A DNA stretch of 64,000 nt from Faucicola mancuniensis. GTDB taxonomy: Bacteria; Pseudomonadota; Gammaproteobacteria; Pseudomonadales; Moraxellaceae. Location of the stretch: the NCBI RefSeq assembly GCF_046523945.1, contig NZ_CP171363.1, positions 434,001-498,000 of the forward strand, in the 5' to 3' direction. The first letter of the stretch is position 1. The number at the start of each line of letters is the position of its first letter. The position numbers were made by a program, and so were the translations under genes. Under the pieces are notes generated by a model, which ran no database searches, was not told the origin of the DNA, and worked only from the letters and a program-made list of their open reading frames with translations. Shown here one piece after another: positions 1 to 8,507 of this stretch.

Positions 1-82
1 AGCTCTATTTCGGTATTGCTCAATGCGTTACGTTTGACACGGTTTAAACCTTAAAGATTTAAACTTTAAGTCAGTTAAAATA

Positions 83-107
83 GTGGGTTACGCTATGACT
101 AACCCAC
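83..107. repeat. Short dispersed palindrome, copy 1
   Basis: The arms GTGGGTTA and TAACCCAC surround a 9-base loop and are followed by GCTAC. The same arms occur at 3514-3547, and a shorter relative (GGTGGGC/GCCCACC) lies at 12430-12446. All three are intergenic and beside gene 3' ends, so they may act as terminators or be a small dispersed repeat family. Confidence 0.6.
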
Positions 108-134
108 GCTACAACAAGACATTTTAAGAACGTT

Positions 135-638
135 TTAACCAAATTTTACCGCTTGGCTATCTTTTGGGATTACTTTAAAGATTTGCACTTTAAATAAGAC
201 ATTTTGCCCTGCCAATGGGTGATTAAAATCAACAGCTATCGTATCATCATTCACTTCACTCACCACGCCGACCAATGTCGTTTTGCTTTTGTCTTCAAAC
301 TCTATCATCATGCCGACTTCTGGCTCGTTTGTCATGGCAAAGTCGGTTTTTGTAAAACGTTGGACGTTGTTTTCATTCCATTGTCCAAAGGCTTCATCTG
401 GCGATAGATGGGCGGTGCGTGTATCGCCTGCGGTCAGATTCATCAACACTTTTTCAAAGCCTTCTAGCAGACTGCCATCGCCAATGGTTAGGCTGACGGG
501 TTCTGGTCGCTCAAAGGTGCTGTCTATGACTGTGCCATTTTCTAGGCTGACTTCAAAGTGCAGGGCGACTTGGCTACCTTGTGCGATACGGGTTTGTTCG
601 TTGGGATTGATAATGGGGGTTTGGGGGTTCTGGGTCAT
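135..638 (-). CDS. fkpB: FKBP-type peptidyl-prolyl isomerase, SlpA/FkpB type
   Basis: Encodes 167 aa with no signal peptide, so it is probably a cytoplasmic peptidyl-prolyl cis-trans isomerase and chaperone. The FKBP fold begins near residue 22 (VALHFEVSLENGTVIDSTF). It continues through GDGSLLEGFEKVL and the flap-inserted domain (residues about 80-130), and closes with HPLAGQNVLFKVQIFKV, typical of the SlpA branch. An AGGA ribosome site lies about 7 bases before the ATG. In many gammaproteobacteria fkpB sits just after lspA. Here lspA is 7 kb upstream on the same strand, with unrelated genes between. The family assignment is secure; the substrate is unknown. Confidence 0.93.
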   Translation of the reverse strand: MTQNPQTPIINPNEQTRIAQGSQVALHFEVSLENGTVIDSTFERPEPVSLTIGDGSLLEGFEKVLMNLTAGDTRTAHLSPDEAFGQWNENNVQRFTKTDFAMTNEPEVGMMIEFEDKSKTTLVGVVSEVNDDTIAVDFNHPLAGQNVLFKVQIFKVIPKDSQAVKFG

Positions 639-801
639 GTTTGTTCCTGTTCCTTAAAACCTATCTAAACCTACCTATAAGGCAAATCTAGCGTTTAATT
701 CCTACTTCAGCGTTGTTTGCCTTATTCATTTGAACTTGGACTTACATCAACTCCATAGGCGTTTTTAATTGGGGATAGAACCTACCCACCAATGATTGAA
801 A

Positions 802-1839
802 TTAAGATAAAGTTAAAGCCTTATCCGCTTGATTTAAAATATTGATACTGGCATTCACATCACGGCCATGATGGGAATGACAACTAGGACATATCCAATT
901 TCTTACCGCTAAAGTGAAATCTGCTTTATCCATGATAAAGCCACAATTTGAGCAAGTTTTACTTGATGGATAAAATCTATCCAATTCTTTTACAGTTTTA
1001 TTATGAATATTGGCTTTGTAAATCAGTTGTCGTTTAAGTTCATAAAAACCTAAATCACTTATTGCACGGCTAAGTTTTCTATTCTTTGCCATGCCTTTAA
1101 CGTTTAAGTTTTCAATACAAATGGTGTCAAATCGTTTTACCAAATTTGATGTTAATTTGTGAGTAAAATCCTTGCGAATACAACTGATTTTAAAGTGTAA
1201 CCGTGATAGCTTGGTTTTCGCCTTTTCACGGTTTTTAGAGCCTTTTTGTTTTCTTGATAAGCATTTGCTTGCTTTTTTAAGTTTGTTTAGATAGCGTTTT
1301 AATGGTTTTGGTACTTGGATTTTTTCACCATTTGACTTTTCACCATTTGACAAGGTGGCAAGGTCGGTTATGCCTAAGTCTATGCCAACTTGTTTGCCTG
1401 TTTTGGGTTGTGGTTTGATGATGTCTTGTAATTCAACGGCAACCGATACAAACCATTTACCGCCTTGTTTAAAGATTTTAGCGGATAGGATTTTGCCTGT
1501 GTGTCGCAGTTTTTCACACATTTTAACCCAACCTAAATTAGGAATTTTAATGCGTTTGCCATCAATTCTAAATTGGTCGTTGGTTAGACTAAATCTATCA
1601 TTTACGCCTTTTTTTCTAAATTGTGGATAACTTGCTTTGCTTTTAAAAAAGTTGTCAAATGCTTTACTCAGTTGAATGATGGCTTCTTGTGGACTGCATT
1701 ATTTTTTGTCTTGTTCATATTGGTTTTGCCATTGTCCTAACGCCCAATTATAGGCAAGTCGTGCAACACCACAAGCCTTTGCAAAATAGGTGGCTTGTTT
1801 GTCATTCGGTTTAAGTTGGATAACATGACCTTTAATCAT
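802..1839 (-). pseudogene. tnpB: IS607-type TnpB RNA-guided nuclease, interrupted
   Basis: Reading from ATG at 1839, the frame stays open to 802 except for one in-frame TAA at 1699-1701 (codon 47). About 30 codons usually found after YNWALGQWQNQYEQDKK appear missing at that point, so this is a deletion plus a stop. The downstream part keeps the RuvC-like residues: Asp in GIDLGITDLATL, Glu in ICIENLNVKGM, and a zinc ribbon CSNCG...CPSCH followed by HGRDVNASINI. The ATG overlaps the stop of an upstream tnpA remnant as ATGA, the usual IS607 arrangement. It is probably inactive unless translation restarts inside. TnpB proteins are guided by an RNA made from the element's 3' end, here expected at about 700-810. 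Confidence 0.85.
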
Positions 1840-1948
1840 TGGGTTTCTTTTACCATTTGTTTGACTTGTTTTTTATATTTTCTAAGTCCTTATAGCCGAT
1901 TGCTAAAGCTATGTATGATTTTTTGGCAAATTCTTTGGGTTTGTACAT
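1836..1948 (-). pseudogene. tnpA: IS607-type serine recombinase TnpA, internally deleted remnant
   Basis: The reading begins MYKPKEFAKK, the N-terminus of the MerR-like helix-turn-helix of IS607 transposases. It then passes, in another frame, into IIHSFSNRL-stop-GLRKYKKQVKQM, which matches the conserved C-terminal tail of these serine recombinases (SFxxRLYGLRxYKK). The whole catalytic domain is deleted and the Tyr codon of RLYG has become TAA. The tail ends in ATGA, overlapping the tnpB start. Not functional. It shows the neighbouring tnpB belongs to an IS607-type and not an IS200/IS605-type element. Confidence 0.75.
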
Positions 1949-2110
1949 GATTAAAAAACCTATCTATTTTACATTATTTTAATGGTTTTAGATAGGTTTT
2001 CAAGTACTAGTTTTTAACTCTTATTTTTTCTTAAAATTTACCCTTTCATAGATTTTTATCACATCTATCATTAAATCAATGCTTTTTAGGTGTATGGTAC
2101 CATCACGATA

Positions 2111-2143
2111 AAAAAACCCACATCGCAAGGACATGGGTTTTTT
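2111..2143. terminator. Bidirectional terminator after the porin gene
   Basis: A perfect 10-bp stem AAAAAACCCA/TGGGTTTTTT with a 13-base loop, 22 bp past the porin stop. The A and T tracts allow termination in either direction. Confidence 0.85.
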
Positions 2144-2164
2144 GGTTTTTAAGTATGGGATTGA

Positions 2165-3130
2165 TTAGAAGTTGTATTCTAAACCAGCACCAACGCCATA
2201 TTCTTTAGTATCCTTACTGCCACTGTCATGGTTAATGTAACCTGCATATACATGACCTGTAGTCGCTTGGTTAAATGCGTACTTACCACCTGCTATGATA
2301 CGTTGATTGTCAGCGTCTTTTGCACCCTTAACATTTTGTTGTAGGTCAAATTGACCATATACGCTCCAAGGTGTCGCTGTTTTCATTTGAGCACTTGCAG
2401 TGAAAGTGTTTTCTTTCTTTGCTTGCTTCAAATCAGTATTCTGATATAATGCACCAACAGTCAATGCTGAATTGATATCATAGGCACCACTTACACGAGC
2501 AATCTTTACATCACCTGCTTGGATGTAGGTTGCACCCGCACGGAATGGTTGGTTAGCTGGTTCATATTGAACACCTAGACCCCATTTGCTTTCAGCATTA
2601 ACAGCATCAACAGTTGAGCTATTAACACCTGAATCTTGGTCGCTATCAAGACCATACATACCTAAGAAATTTACACCATTATAATTTGGTGATACATAGG
2701 CAATTGCATTACTAGCACGAGGTGCATCAAAAGTAGATAAAATACCATCACCACCAACAACACCACCTGATGCTACGTTAGCATAATCAACCATACCATC
2801 AATTGTTGATAGACGACCTGCCAATACTGTACCGTACTGTTTGTTTGATAAACCTAGGTAAGTATCACGAGATTCAAAGTTGCGTTGTTTATCAGAATCA
2901 ATATCAACGCGATATTCTAATTGGTAAACCAAATCAGTGTTTGCAGTCAAACGCTCTGCACCTTTAACACCGATACGAGAAGAGTTAGAATTTAATGATG
3001 TAGATTCATTATTATTATCTGCATCCACATAATCAAGAGTTAAGAACGCTTTACCGTAAACTTGAGGTGCTGCGTGTGCAGCAGATACTGATAGAGCAGG
3101 TATAGCTGTAGCTAAAAGTAATTTTTTCAT
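2165..3130 (-). CDS. Gram-negative trimeric porin, OmpC/Porin_4 type
   Basis: Encodes 321 aa from MKKLLLATAIPALSVSAAHA. I prefer this start over a Met 7 codons upstream because GGAG lies 8 bases before it and a clean signal peptide (cleavage after AHA) follows. The mature protein opens APQVYGKAFLTLDYVD and carries the family pattern SRIGVKGAERL, LEYRVDID, and DTYLGLSNKQYGTVLAGR, which leads into loop 3. It ends in GAGLEYNF; the terminal Phe is the outer-membrane assembly signal. It forms a 16-strand diffusion pore in the outer membrane. A strong terminator follows. The family is certain; the pore selectivity cannot be read. Confidence 0.93.
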   Translation of the reverse strand: MKKLLLATAIPALSVSAAHAAPQVYGKAFLTLDYVDADNNNESTSLNSNSSRIGVKGAERLTANTDLVYQLEYRVDIDSDKQRNFESRDTYLGLSNKQYGTVLAGRLSTIDGMVDYANVASGGVVGGDGILSTFDAPRASNAIAYVSPNYNGVNFLGMYGLDSDQDSGVNSSTVDAVNAESKWGLGVQYEPANQPFRAGATYIQAGDVKIARVSGAYDINSALTVGALYQNTDLKQAKKENTFTASAQMKTATPWSVYGQFDLQQNVKGAKDADNQRIIAGGKYAFNQATTGHVYAGYINHDSGSKDTKEYGVGAGLEYNF

Positions 3131-3513
3131 GGGAATTCTCCACTTTAACAAAAAACATTTTTTAGGAATGGGTAGCCAAAGCTTACCCTATCTATAAATT
3201 ATTGCTCTATTAACCAAATCTAACTAGAATGATAATATGATTAACTGACAATAACAGTATAACAACATTTTGGTAAAAATCAAGTTAGAAACATCATATT
3301 TTTTACAAAATTTCACTGTTACAAAATAACAAGAATTTTTACCTAAATGTTACCTTAGGTAATAGAATACCAACTTTGAAATATTTTGCAATACTTTTTT
3401 GCGTTTTTTTTGCTTTTTTTGTAAAATCATTAAAGATATCATGGATATCACGAACGATTCTTGATTGGTGGGCGGATTTTTATGTTTTTTTCAATCAAAA
3501 TAAACCAAAAAAA
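3131..3513. other. Porin upstream region, no gene seen
   Basis: This very AT-rich stretch carries the promoter and leader of the porin on the minus strand. A reading frame starting at 3376 gives a Phe-rich peptide with no ribosome site. It runs through the palindrome at 3514 into the glcB 3' end, so I do not call it a gene. Confidence 0.5.
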
Positions 3514-3547
3514 GGTGGGTTACGCCCAAAAAAACGGCTAACCCACC
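3514..3547. repeat. Short dispersed palindrome, copy 2
   Basis: GGTGGGTTA and TAACCCACC arms surround a 16-base loop, and CCTACG follows. Same arms as at 83-107. It lies 41 bp past the glcB stop and could end its transcript. Confidence 0.6.
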
Positions 3548-3587
3548 CTACGAACCTTATTTTTTTACGTTGCTTATTTTGCTTTGC

Positions 3588-5753
3588 TTATTTCGCCTTT
3601 AAGTCCAAACGTGCTTTATGCAATAATGGCTCAGTGTAACCGCTTGGTTGTACCGTTCCTTTAAAGATTAAATCACGAGCAGCGTTGTACGCATAGGTAT
3701 TGTAATCGTTCGCCATTGGGATATAGAGTGGGTCGTCTTGGCTTTGTTCATCAACCATTTTTGCCATGCGTTTTAGCACGTCATCGACCTGTTCAGCCGT
3801 TACCACACCATGCTCTAACCAGTTGGCGACGTGTTGGCTTGAGATACGCAAAGTCGCACGGTCTTCCATCAATGGTACGTTGTCAATGTCTAGCACTTTT
3901 GAACAGCCGACACCTTGGTCTACCCAGCGAGCGACATAGCCTAAAATCCCTTGAATGTTGTTTTCAAGTTCTTTGGTTTTTTCCTCATCAGACCAGTTAG
4001 TATCACTTGCCAATGGGATTGACAAAATATCATCAAGTTTGGCAGATTCACGGTCTTTGATTTGGTCTAATACGTCCATCACGTTGGTTTCATGATAGTG
4101 CATGGCGTGCAAGGTCGCCCCTGTTGGCGATGGTACCCACGCACAGGTCGCACCTGATTTTGGGTGGTTGGATTTGGTGGCGACCATTTCTTTCATGTTG
4201 TCAGGTTTTGCCCACATACCTTTGCCGATTTGGGCTTTGCCACGCAGACCGCATTTAACACCGATATCCACGTTCCAACGCTCATAAGCGTTTAACCAGT
4301 CAGTATTTTTCATGTCATTTTTACGCACGAATGCCCCTGCTTTCATACTGGTGTGCATTTCGTCGCCAGTTCTGTCCATAAAGCCTGTGTTGATAAAGAT
4401 AGTACGCTCTTTGGCTTGGCGGATACATTCTTTTAAGTTCACGGTGGTACGGCGTTCTTCGTCCATAATACCCACTTTTAGGGTGTTTTTTGGTAAGTTT
4501 AACGCTTGTTCAACTGCTGTGAACAAATCAACGGTAAAGGCGACTTCTTCAGGTCCGTGCATTTTTGGTTTCACAATATACATTGAGCCTGTGCGAGAAT
4601 TTTTTAAGGTATTTTTATTTAACAAATCAGGCAAACTGCATAATGGCGTAATCAAAGCGTCCATAATGCCTTCATAAATCTCTTCGCCATCTACCAAAAT
4701 CGCAGGGTTGGTCATCAAATGTCCAACGTTACGCAATAACATAACGGAGCGACCATGTAGCGTAATTTTGCCACCGTCTGGTGTGGTGTATTCACGGTCA
4801 GGGTTCATGCGACGGGTTAATTGTTTGCCATTTTTTTCAAAAGTATCTTGTAAATCGCCTTTCATCAAGCCAAACCAGTTGCGATACACTTCGGTTTTTT
4901 CTTCCGCATCAACGGCGGCGACCGAGTCTTCGCAGTCTTGGATGGTAGTAACGGCTGATTCCATCAATACATCTTTGATGCCTGCTGGGTCGTCTTTACC
5001 GATTGGGTTGGTTGGGTCAATTTGGATTTCAAGGTGTAAGCCATTGTTTTTTAACAAAATACCTTTCGGATTTGACGCTTCACCGACAAACCCTGCAAAT
5101 TTTTCTGGATTTGCCAAAGCAGTGGTTTTGTCACCTTGAGCAATGATTAATTTACCATTTTCAACTTTAAAACCAGTGACGTCAGCATATTTGCCATCGG
5201 CTAGGGCAAAGTTGTTATCAAGGAAATTTTTGGCATATTTCACAACTTCTGCCCCACGCACAGGGTTGTAGCCTTTGCCTTTTTCCGCCCCGTTCGTTTC
5301 GTCAATCACGTCCGTGCCGTATAACGCATCGTACAGACTACCCCAACGAGCGTTGGCAGCGTTTAATGCATAGCGAGCATTACGCACAGGTACAACGAGC
5401 TGAGCACCTGCGATGGTGGCGATTTCGTCATCAACGTTTTGGGTTTCAATCAAGAAATCATCACCTTCAGGCACGATATAGCCGATATCTTTTAAAAATT
5501 GGGTGTATTTGGCTTTGTCAAAAATACCGTTTTTGGCAGGGTTTTCTTTGTGCCAATTATCAATTTTTGTTTGGATTTTATCACGTTTTGCCAATAAGGC
5601 TTTGTTGCGTGGTTGAAATTCTTTGACGATTTTTTCAAAATTTTGCCAATATTGTTCGCTATCTACGCCAACTTCTGGCAAGACTTCGTTTTGGATAAAG
5701 TTGTATAATTGTTGGTCAATGGCTAGACTGCCTTTTTGGATACGGTCTGACAT
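3588..5753 (-). CDS. glcB: Malate synthase G
   Basis: Encodes 721 aa from MSDRIQKGSLAID, with GGAG 6 bases upstream of the ATG; a longer start ten codons earlier lacks a ribosome site. It condenses glyoxylate with acetyl-CoA to malate, completing the glyoxylate shunt in the cytoplasm. Length and motifs match the G isoform: NARYALNAANARWGSLYDAL, LDCEDSVAAVDAE-like IQDCEDSVAAVDAEEK, GRSVMLLRNVGHLM, SMYIVKPKMHGPEEVAF, GIMDEERRT, INTGFMDRTGDEMH and LMEDRATLRISSQH, which holds the catalytic Asp. It is a single-gene unit with no isocitrate lyase beside it. It implies growth on acetate or two-carbon compounds. Confidence 0.97.
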   Translation of the reverse strand: MSDRIQKGSLAIDQQLYNFIQNEVLPEVGVDSEQYWQNFEKIVKEFQPRNKALLAKRDKIQTKIDNWHKENPAKNGIFDKAKYTQFLKDIGYIVPEGDDFLIETQNVDDEIATIAGAQLVVPVRNARYALNAANARWGSLYDALYGTDVIDETNGAEKGKGYNPVRGAEVVKYAKNFLDNNFALADGKYADVTGFKVENGKLIIAQGDKTTALANPEKFAGFVGEASNPKGILLKNNGLHLEIQIDPTNPIGKDDPAGIKDVLMESAVTTIQDCEDSVAAVDAEEKTEVYRNWFGLMKGDLQDTFEKNGKQLTRRMNPDREYTTPDGGKITLHGRSVMLLRNVGHLMTNPAILVDGEEIYEGIMDALITPLCSLPDLLNKNTLKNSRTGSMYIVKPKMHGPEEVAFTVDLFTAVEQALNLPKNTLKVGIMDEERRTTVNLKECIRQAKERTIFINTGFMDRTGDEMHTSMKAGAFVRKNDMKNTDWLNAYERWNVDIGVKCGLRGKAQIGKGMWAKPDNMKEMVATKSNHPKSGATCAWVPSPTGATLHAMHYHETNVMDVLDQIKDRESAKLDDILSIPLASDTNWSDEEKTKELENNIQGILGYVARWVDQGVGCSKVLDIDNVPLMEDRATLRISSQHVANWLEHGVVTAEQVDDVLKRMAKMVDEQSQDDPLYIPMANDYNTYAYNAARDLIFKGTVQPSGYTEPLLHKARLDLKAK

Positions 5754-5991
5754 GGTTGCTCCTTGTTGTGAAACGTTGTTCAAATGATAAAAAAAATACT
5801 TCGATTTTGATTATAACGCTATAAAATAAAAAAATAAAGAAATATAAAGTATTTAGTTAATAAATATCAAAGAAACAAATGATAAAAAAAGCAAGTATCA
5901 TGATAATACTTAATACAATTCAATCTCAAGCCTAACTTCGTTAAAATCTGTTATAATTAACATTAAAATCATTAATCCAATAAGGCATTTT

Positions 5992-6675
5992 ATGAGCGAA
6001 CTGGCATTAAAAACCCAAGAAGACCTTGACAATGACAACAGTATTCACCAACCAAAAAGCGTTGATATCAGCCATATTTTGGCATTTTTGGACGGCGAAA
6101 CCCCACAAAAATGGCTAGATGAAGCCGTCAAAAACCTACCCATCATCATTCAAGACCACGCCAACTGCGAAAAAAAAGCAGGTGGCACAGCGATGAATTT
6201 AATCTTTCGCTATCAATCGCAAGAACATGACGAACTACAACGTAAAATTTCGCAACTGATTCGTGAAGAAATGCTCCATTACGAACAAGTGCTAGAAATC
6301 ATGGCGGAACGTGGACAACAATGGGAACATCTACCTGCTGGGCGTTACGCAAGCGGTTTGTTAAAGCACAAACGCACCTACGAACCACAAGCTATGATAG
6401 ACGTGTTAATTATCGGAGCGTTTATTGAAGCTCGTTCGTGTGAGCGGTTTTCGGCATTGTCAAAAGTGATAGATGATGAAAAATTGGCTCGGTATTACCG
6501 TTATTTGTTAAAATCGGAAAGCCGTCATTTTGAAGATTATTTACATTTAGCACAAAGCTTATCTAAAGAACCGATTGATGAACGTGTGGCATTTTTTCGC
6601 CAAGTGGAAGGCGAGTTGATACGTTCACCTGATAAAGAATTGCGTTTTCATAGTGGCGTGCCAGATTGGAAGTGA
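5992..6675 (+). CDS. miaE: tRNA-(ms2io6A) hydroxylase
   Basis: Encodes 227 aa. It is a non-heme diiron oxygenase that hydroxylates the isopentenyl group of ms2i6A37 in tRNAs reading UNN codons. The iron ligands are visible as the DHANCEKKAGG motif (residues about 57-67), the REEMLHYEQ ExxH motif, Glu in FIEARSCERF, and the SESRHFEDY ExxH motif. A TATAAT box lies at 5952-5957, and a strong terminator follows 20 bp after the stop, so it is probably transcribed alone. It sits divergently from glcB. The C-terminus RFHSGVPDWK is typical of the family. Confidence 0.95.
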   Translation: MSELALKTQEDLDNDNSIHQPKSVDISHILAFLDGETPQKWLDEAVKNLPIIIQDHANCEKKAGGTAMNLIFRYQSQEHDELQRKISQLIREEMLHYEQVLEIMAERGQQWEHLPAGRYASGLLKHKRTYEPQAMIDVLIIGAFIEARSCERFSALSKVIDDEKLARYYRYLLKSESRHFEDYLHLAQSLSKEPIDERVAFFRQVEGELIRSPDKELRFHSGVPDWK

Positions 6676-6694
6676 TATTTTTAAAATTTTAGAT

Positions 6695-6727
6695 AAAAAA
6701 GGATTGTTTAACAATCCTTTTTTTTTA
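6695..6727. terminator. Terminator between miaE and kdsA
   Basis: Stem AAAAAAGGATTGT/ACAATCCTTTTTT with a 3-base loop and a long T tract on the plus strand. It serves miaE and, in reverse, kdsA. Confidence 0.85.
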
Positions 6728-6748
6728 TCAATACACAACACCTTAGCT

Positions 6749-7609
6749 TTAATGCGTATCTAGCACCGCAAAGCCTTTTACCAAGTCATCAAGTTGTTTT
6801 AACTGTGCCAAAAAAGGGGCAAGTTGGCTTAAACGCAAGGCACAAGGCCCATCGCATTTTGCCACATCAGGATTTGGGTGAGCTTCCAAAAATAACCCTG
6901 CCAATCCTGTCGCCATACCCGCACGAGCTAAGGTAGTAATCTGCTCACGGCGACCGCCCGCACTGTCAGCACGTCCGCCCGGTGTTTGCAAACTGTGCGT
7001 TACGTCAAAAAATACAGGCACGTTCATTTTTTTCATGGTGTCAAAACCAAGCATATCCACGACCAAATTATTATAGCCGAATGCTGAACCACGTTCGCAC
7101 AAAATCACTTTATCACTGCCAGCTTCTAGGCATTTGTTGATAATGTGTTTCATCTCGTGTGGGGCTAAAAATTGGGCTTTCTTGACATTGATAATCGCCC
7201 CTGTTTTTGCCATCGCTTCAACCAAATCAGTCTGACGGCTTAAAAATGCAGGTAGTTGAATAATGTCGACAACTTCGGCGACGGGTTCGGCTTGGTACGG
7301 TTCGTGTACGTCTGTGATAATCGGTACGTTCAGCGTTTTTTTGATGTCAGCAAGCCATTCTAAACCTTTTTCCATGCCAAAACCACGAAATGAATGTAGG
7401 CTTGAGCGGTTGGCTTTGTCAAAACTTGCTTTAAAAACGTAACCGATGTTAAGTTTTTTACAAATTTCAATATAACTTTCGGCAATTTCAAATGCCAAAT
7501 CTCGACTTTCTAGCACGTTCATACCGCCAAATAATACGAATGGTTGGTCATTGGCAATGGTGATGTCGCCTAGTTGAATGGTTGATTGGGCTTGGGTAAG
7601 TTGGGTCAT
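6749..7609 (-). CDS. kdsA: 3-deoxy-8-phosphooctulonate synthase (KDO-8-P synthase)
   Basis: Encodes 286 aa. It condenses arabinose-5-phosphate with phosphoenolpyruvate to make KDO-8-P for the lipooligosaccharide inner core. Family motifs: FVLFGGMNVLESRDLA, YVFKASFDKANRSSLHSFRG, ITDVHEPYQ, LPAFLSRQTDL, VKKAQFLAPHEM and DVTHSLQTPGGRADSAGGRR. The usual Asn after KAQFLAP is not obvious, and Cys occurs in some metal-binding positions, so I do not decide whether it is metal dependent. It is normally clustered with pyrG and eno; here it stands alone. Confidence 0.96.
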   Translation of the reverse strand: MTQLTQAQSTIQLGDITIANDQPFVLFGGMNVLESRDLAFEIAESYIEICKKLNIGYVFKASFDKANRSSLHSFRGFGMEKGLEWLADIKKTLNVPIITDVHEPYQAEPVAEVVDIIQLPAFLSRQTDLVEAMAKTGAIINVKKAQFLAPHEMKHIINKCLEAGSDKVILCERGSAFGYNNLVVDMLGFDTMKKMNVPVFFDVTHSLQTPGGRADSAGGRREQITTLARAGMATGLAGLFLEAHPNPDVAKCDGPCALRLSQLAPFLAQLKQLDDLVKGFAVLDTH

Positions 7610-7672
7610 TTTTTATCCTTTGAATAGATTTTAGATGTTAAGTATATTTGTATCGTTATTGTCAGTTTCAAC

Positions 7673-7950
7673 TTACCATAAACACGTTACATTGTAGCTT
7701 TGAAATATACCATCACAAGTAACGATAGGCATTTTTTCAACCATAGCTTGAGCAATTATTGTGCGGTCAAATGGGTCGCCATGATGAAAGGGCAAGTTGT
7801 GCAAAGTCTCAAAACAATTTACATCAATCGCTAAAAGTTTAAAGCCATTTTGTACGATTTGTTCTTGATAAAATATCTTTACCCAAAAATTCGGAGCTTA
7901 GACTGCCATGTATATAGACATCTTGATTGCTTGTTGCTGAAATGCTTAAG
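7673..7950 (-). pseudogene. PIN-domain (VapC-like) toxin, frameshifted remnant
   Basis: On the minus strand the C-terminal half of a PIN nuclease can be read: FKLLAIDVNCFETLHNLP, then FHHGDPFDRTIIAQA and PIVTCDGIFQSYNV. HxDPFDRxxIAQA and the later Asp are the hallmark acidic residues of VapC toxins. Upstream, a second frame reads SISATSNQDVYIHGSLSSEF, which resembles the middle of the same domain, so at least one frameshift and a deletion have occurred. No antitoxin or N-terminus remains. Identification rests on motifs only. Confidence 0.65.
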
Positions 7951-7970
7951 TTTAACATTTTTTAACCCTT

Positions 7971-8507
7971 TTACATTTTTAAACGTTTACTTTCCAAAAA
8001 GAAAGAATCAATCAAAATCAATGCCACGCCAATATTAATCGCCACATCAGCAATATTAAAAATCGGAAAATGCCAACTATCAGCATAATGCACGTGCAAA
8101 AAATCAATCACATAGCCAAGACGGACACGGTCAATCAAATTACCCAACGCCCCTGCCAGCACAAAAGTAAGCCCTGCTGACAAAACTTTGGCAATTTTTG
8201 GTACTTGGCGTAAATACACCATAATCCCAACCGACACACCAAGAGCCAATACAGAAAAAAACCATTTTTGCCAACCGCCTTTATCCGCCAAAAAACTAAA
8301 CGCCGCCCCATGATTATGAGCAAGGGTAAAGTTAAAAATCGGCTCAATCACAGGCAAGGTCTGATACAGCTCAAAATTATTTTCAAAATACAGCTTGGTA
8401 ATTTGGTCAATAATAATCGCCGCCACCGCCAAGCCATACCAAACAACGGCTTTATTACCGTTGATTGGTAGTGAATTGGTCGAATTCGTTACAGCCGTAT
8501 TAGGCAT
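7971..8507 (-). CDS. lspA: Lipoprotein signal peptidase (signal peptidase II)
   Basis: Encodes 178 aa from MPNTAVTNSTNS. I chose this start because it overlaps the ileS stop by 8 bp, the usual coupling; a Met 27 codons further up would lie deep in ileS. It is an inner-membrane aspartyl protease that cleaves prolipoproteins after lipidation. Four membrane segments are visible. Conserved pieces are IIIDQITKLYF, HNHGAAFSFL, GALGNLIDRVRLGYVIDF (first catalytic Asp) and FNIADVAINIG (second catalytic Asp). The window contains several lipoprotein substrates. Confidence 0.96.
   Translation of the reverse strand: MPNTAVTNSTNSLPINGNKAVVWYGLAVAAIIIDQITKLYFENNFELYQTLPVIEPIFNFTLAHNHGAAFSFLADKGGWQKWFFSVLALGVSVGIMVYLRQVPKIAKVLSAGLTFVLAGALGNLIDRVRLGYVIDFLHVHYADSWHFPIFNIADVAINIGVALILIDSFFLESKRLKM

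Noticed and set aside
3376..3639. 87-codon plus-strand frame between the porin and glcB
   Set aside because: Phe/Lys-rich low-complexity product, no ribosome site, runs over a palindrome and into the glcB 3' end on the other strand.
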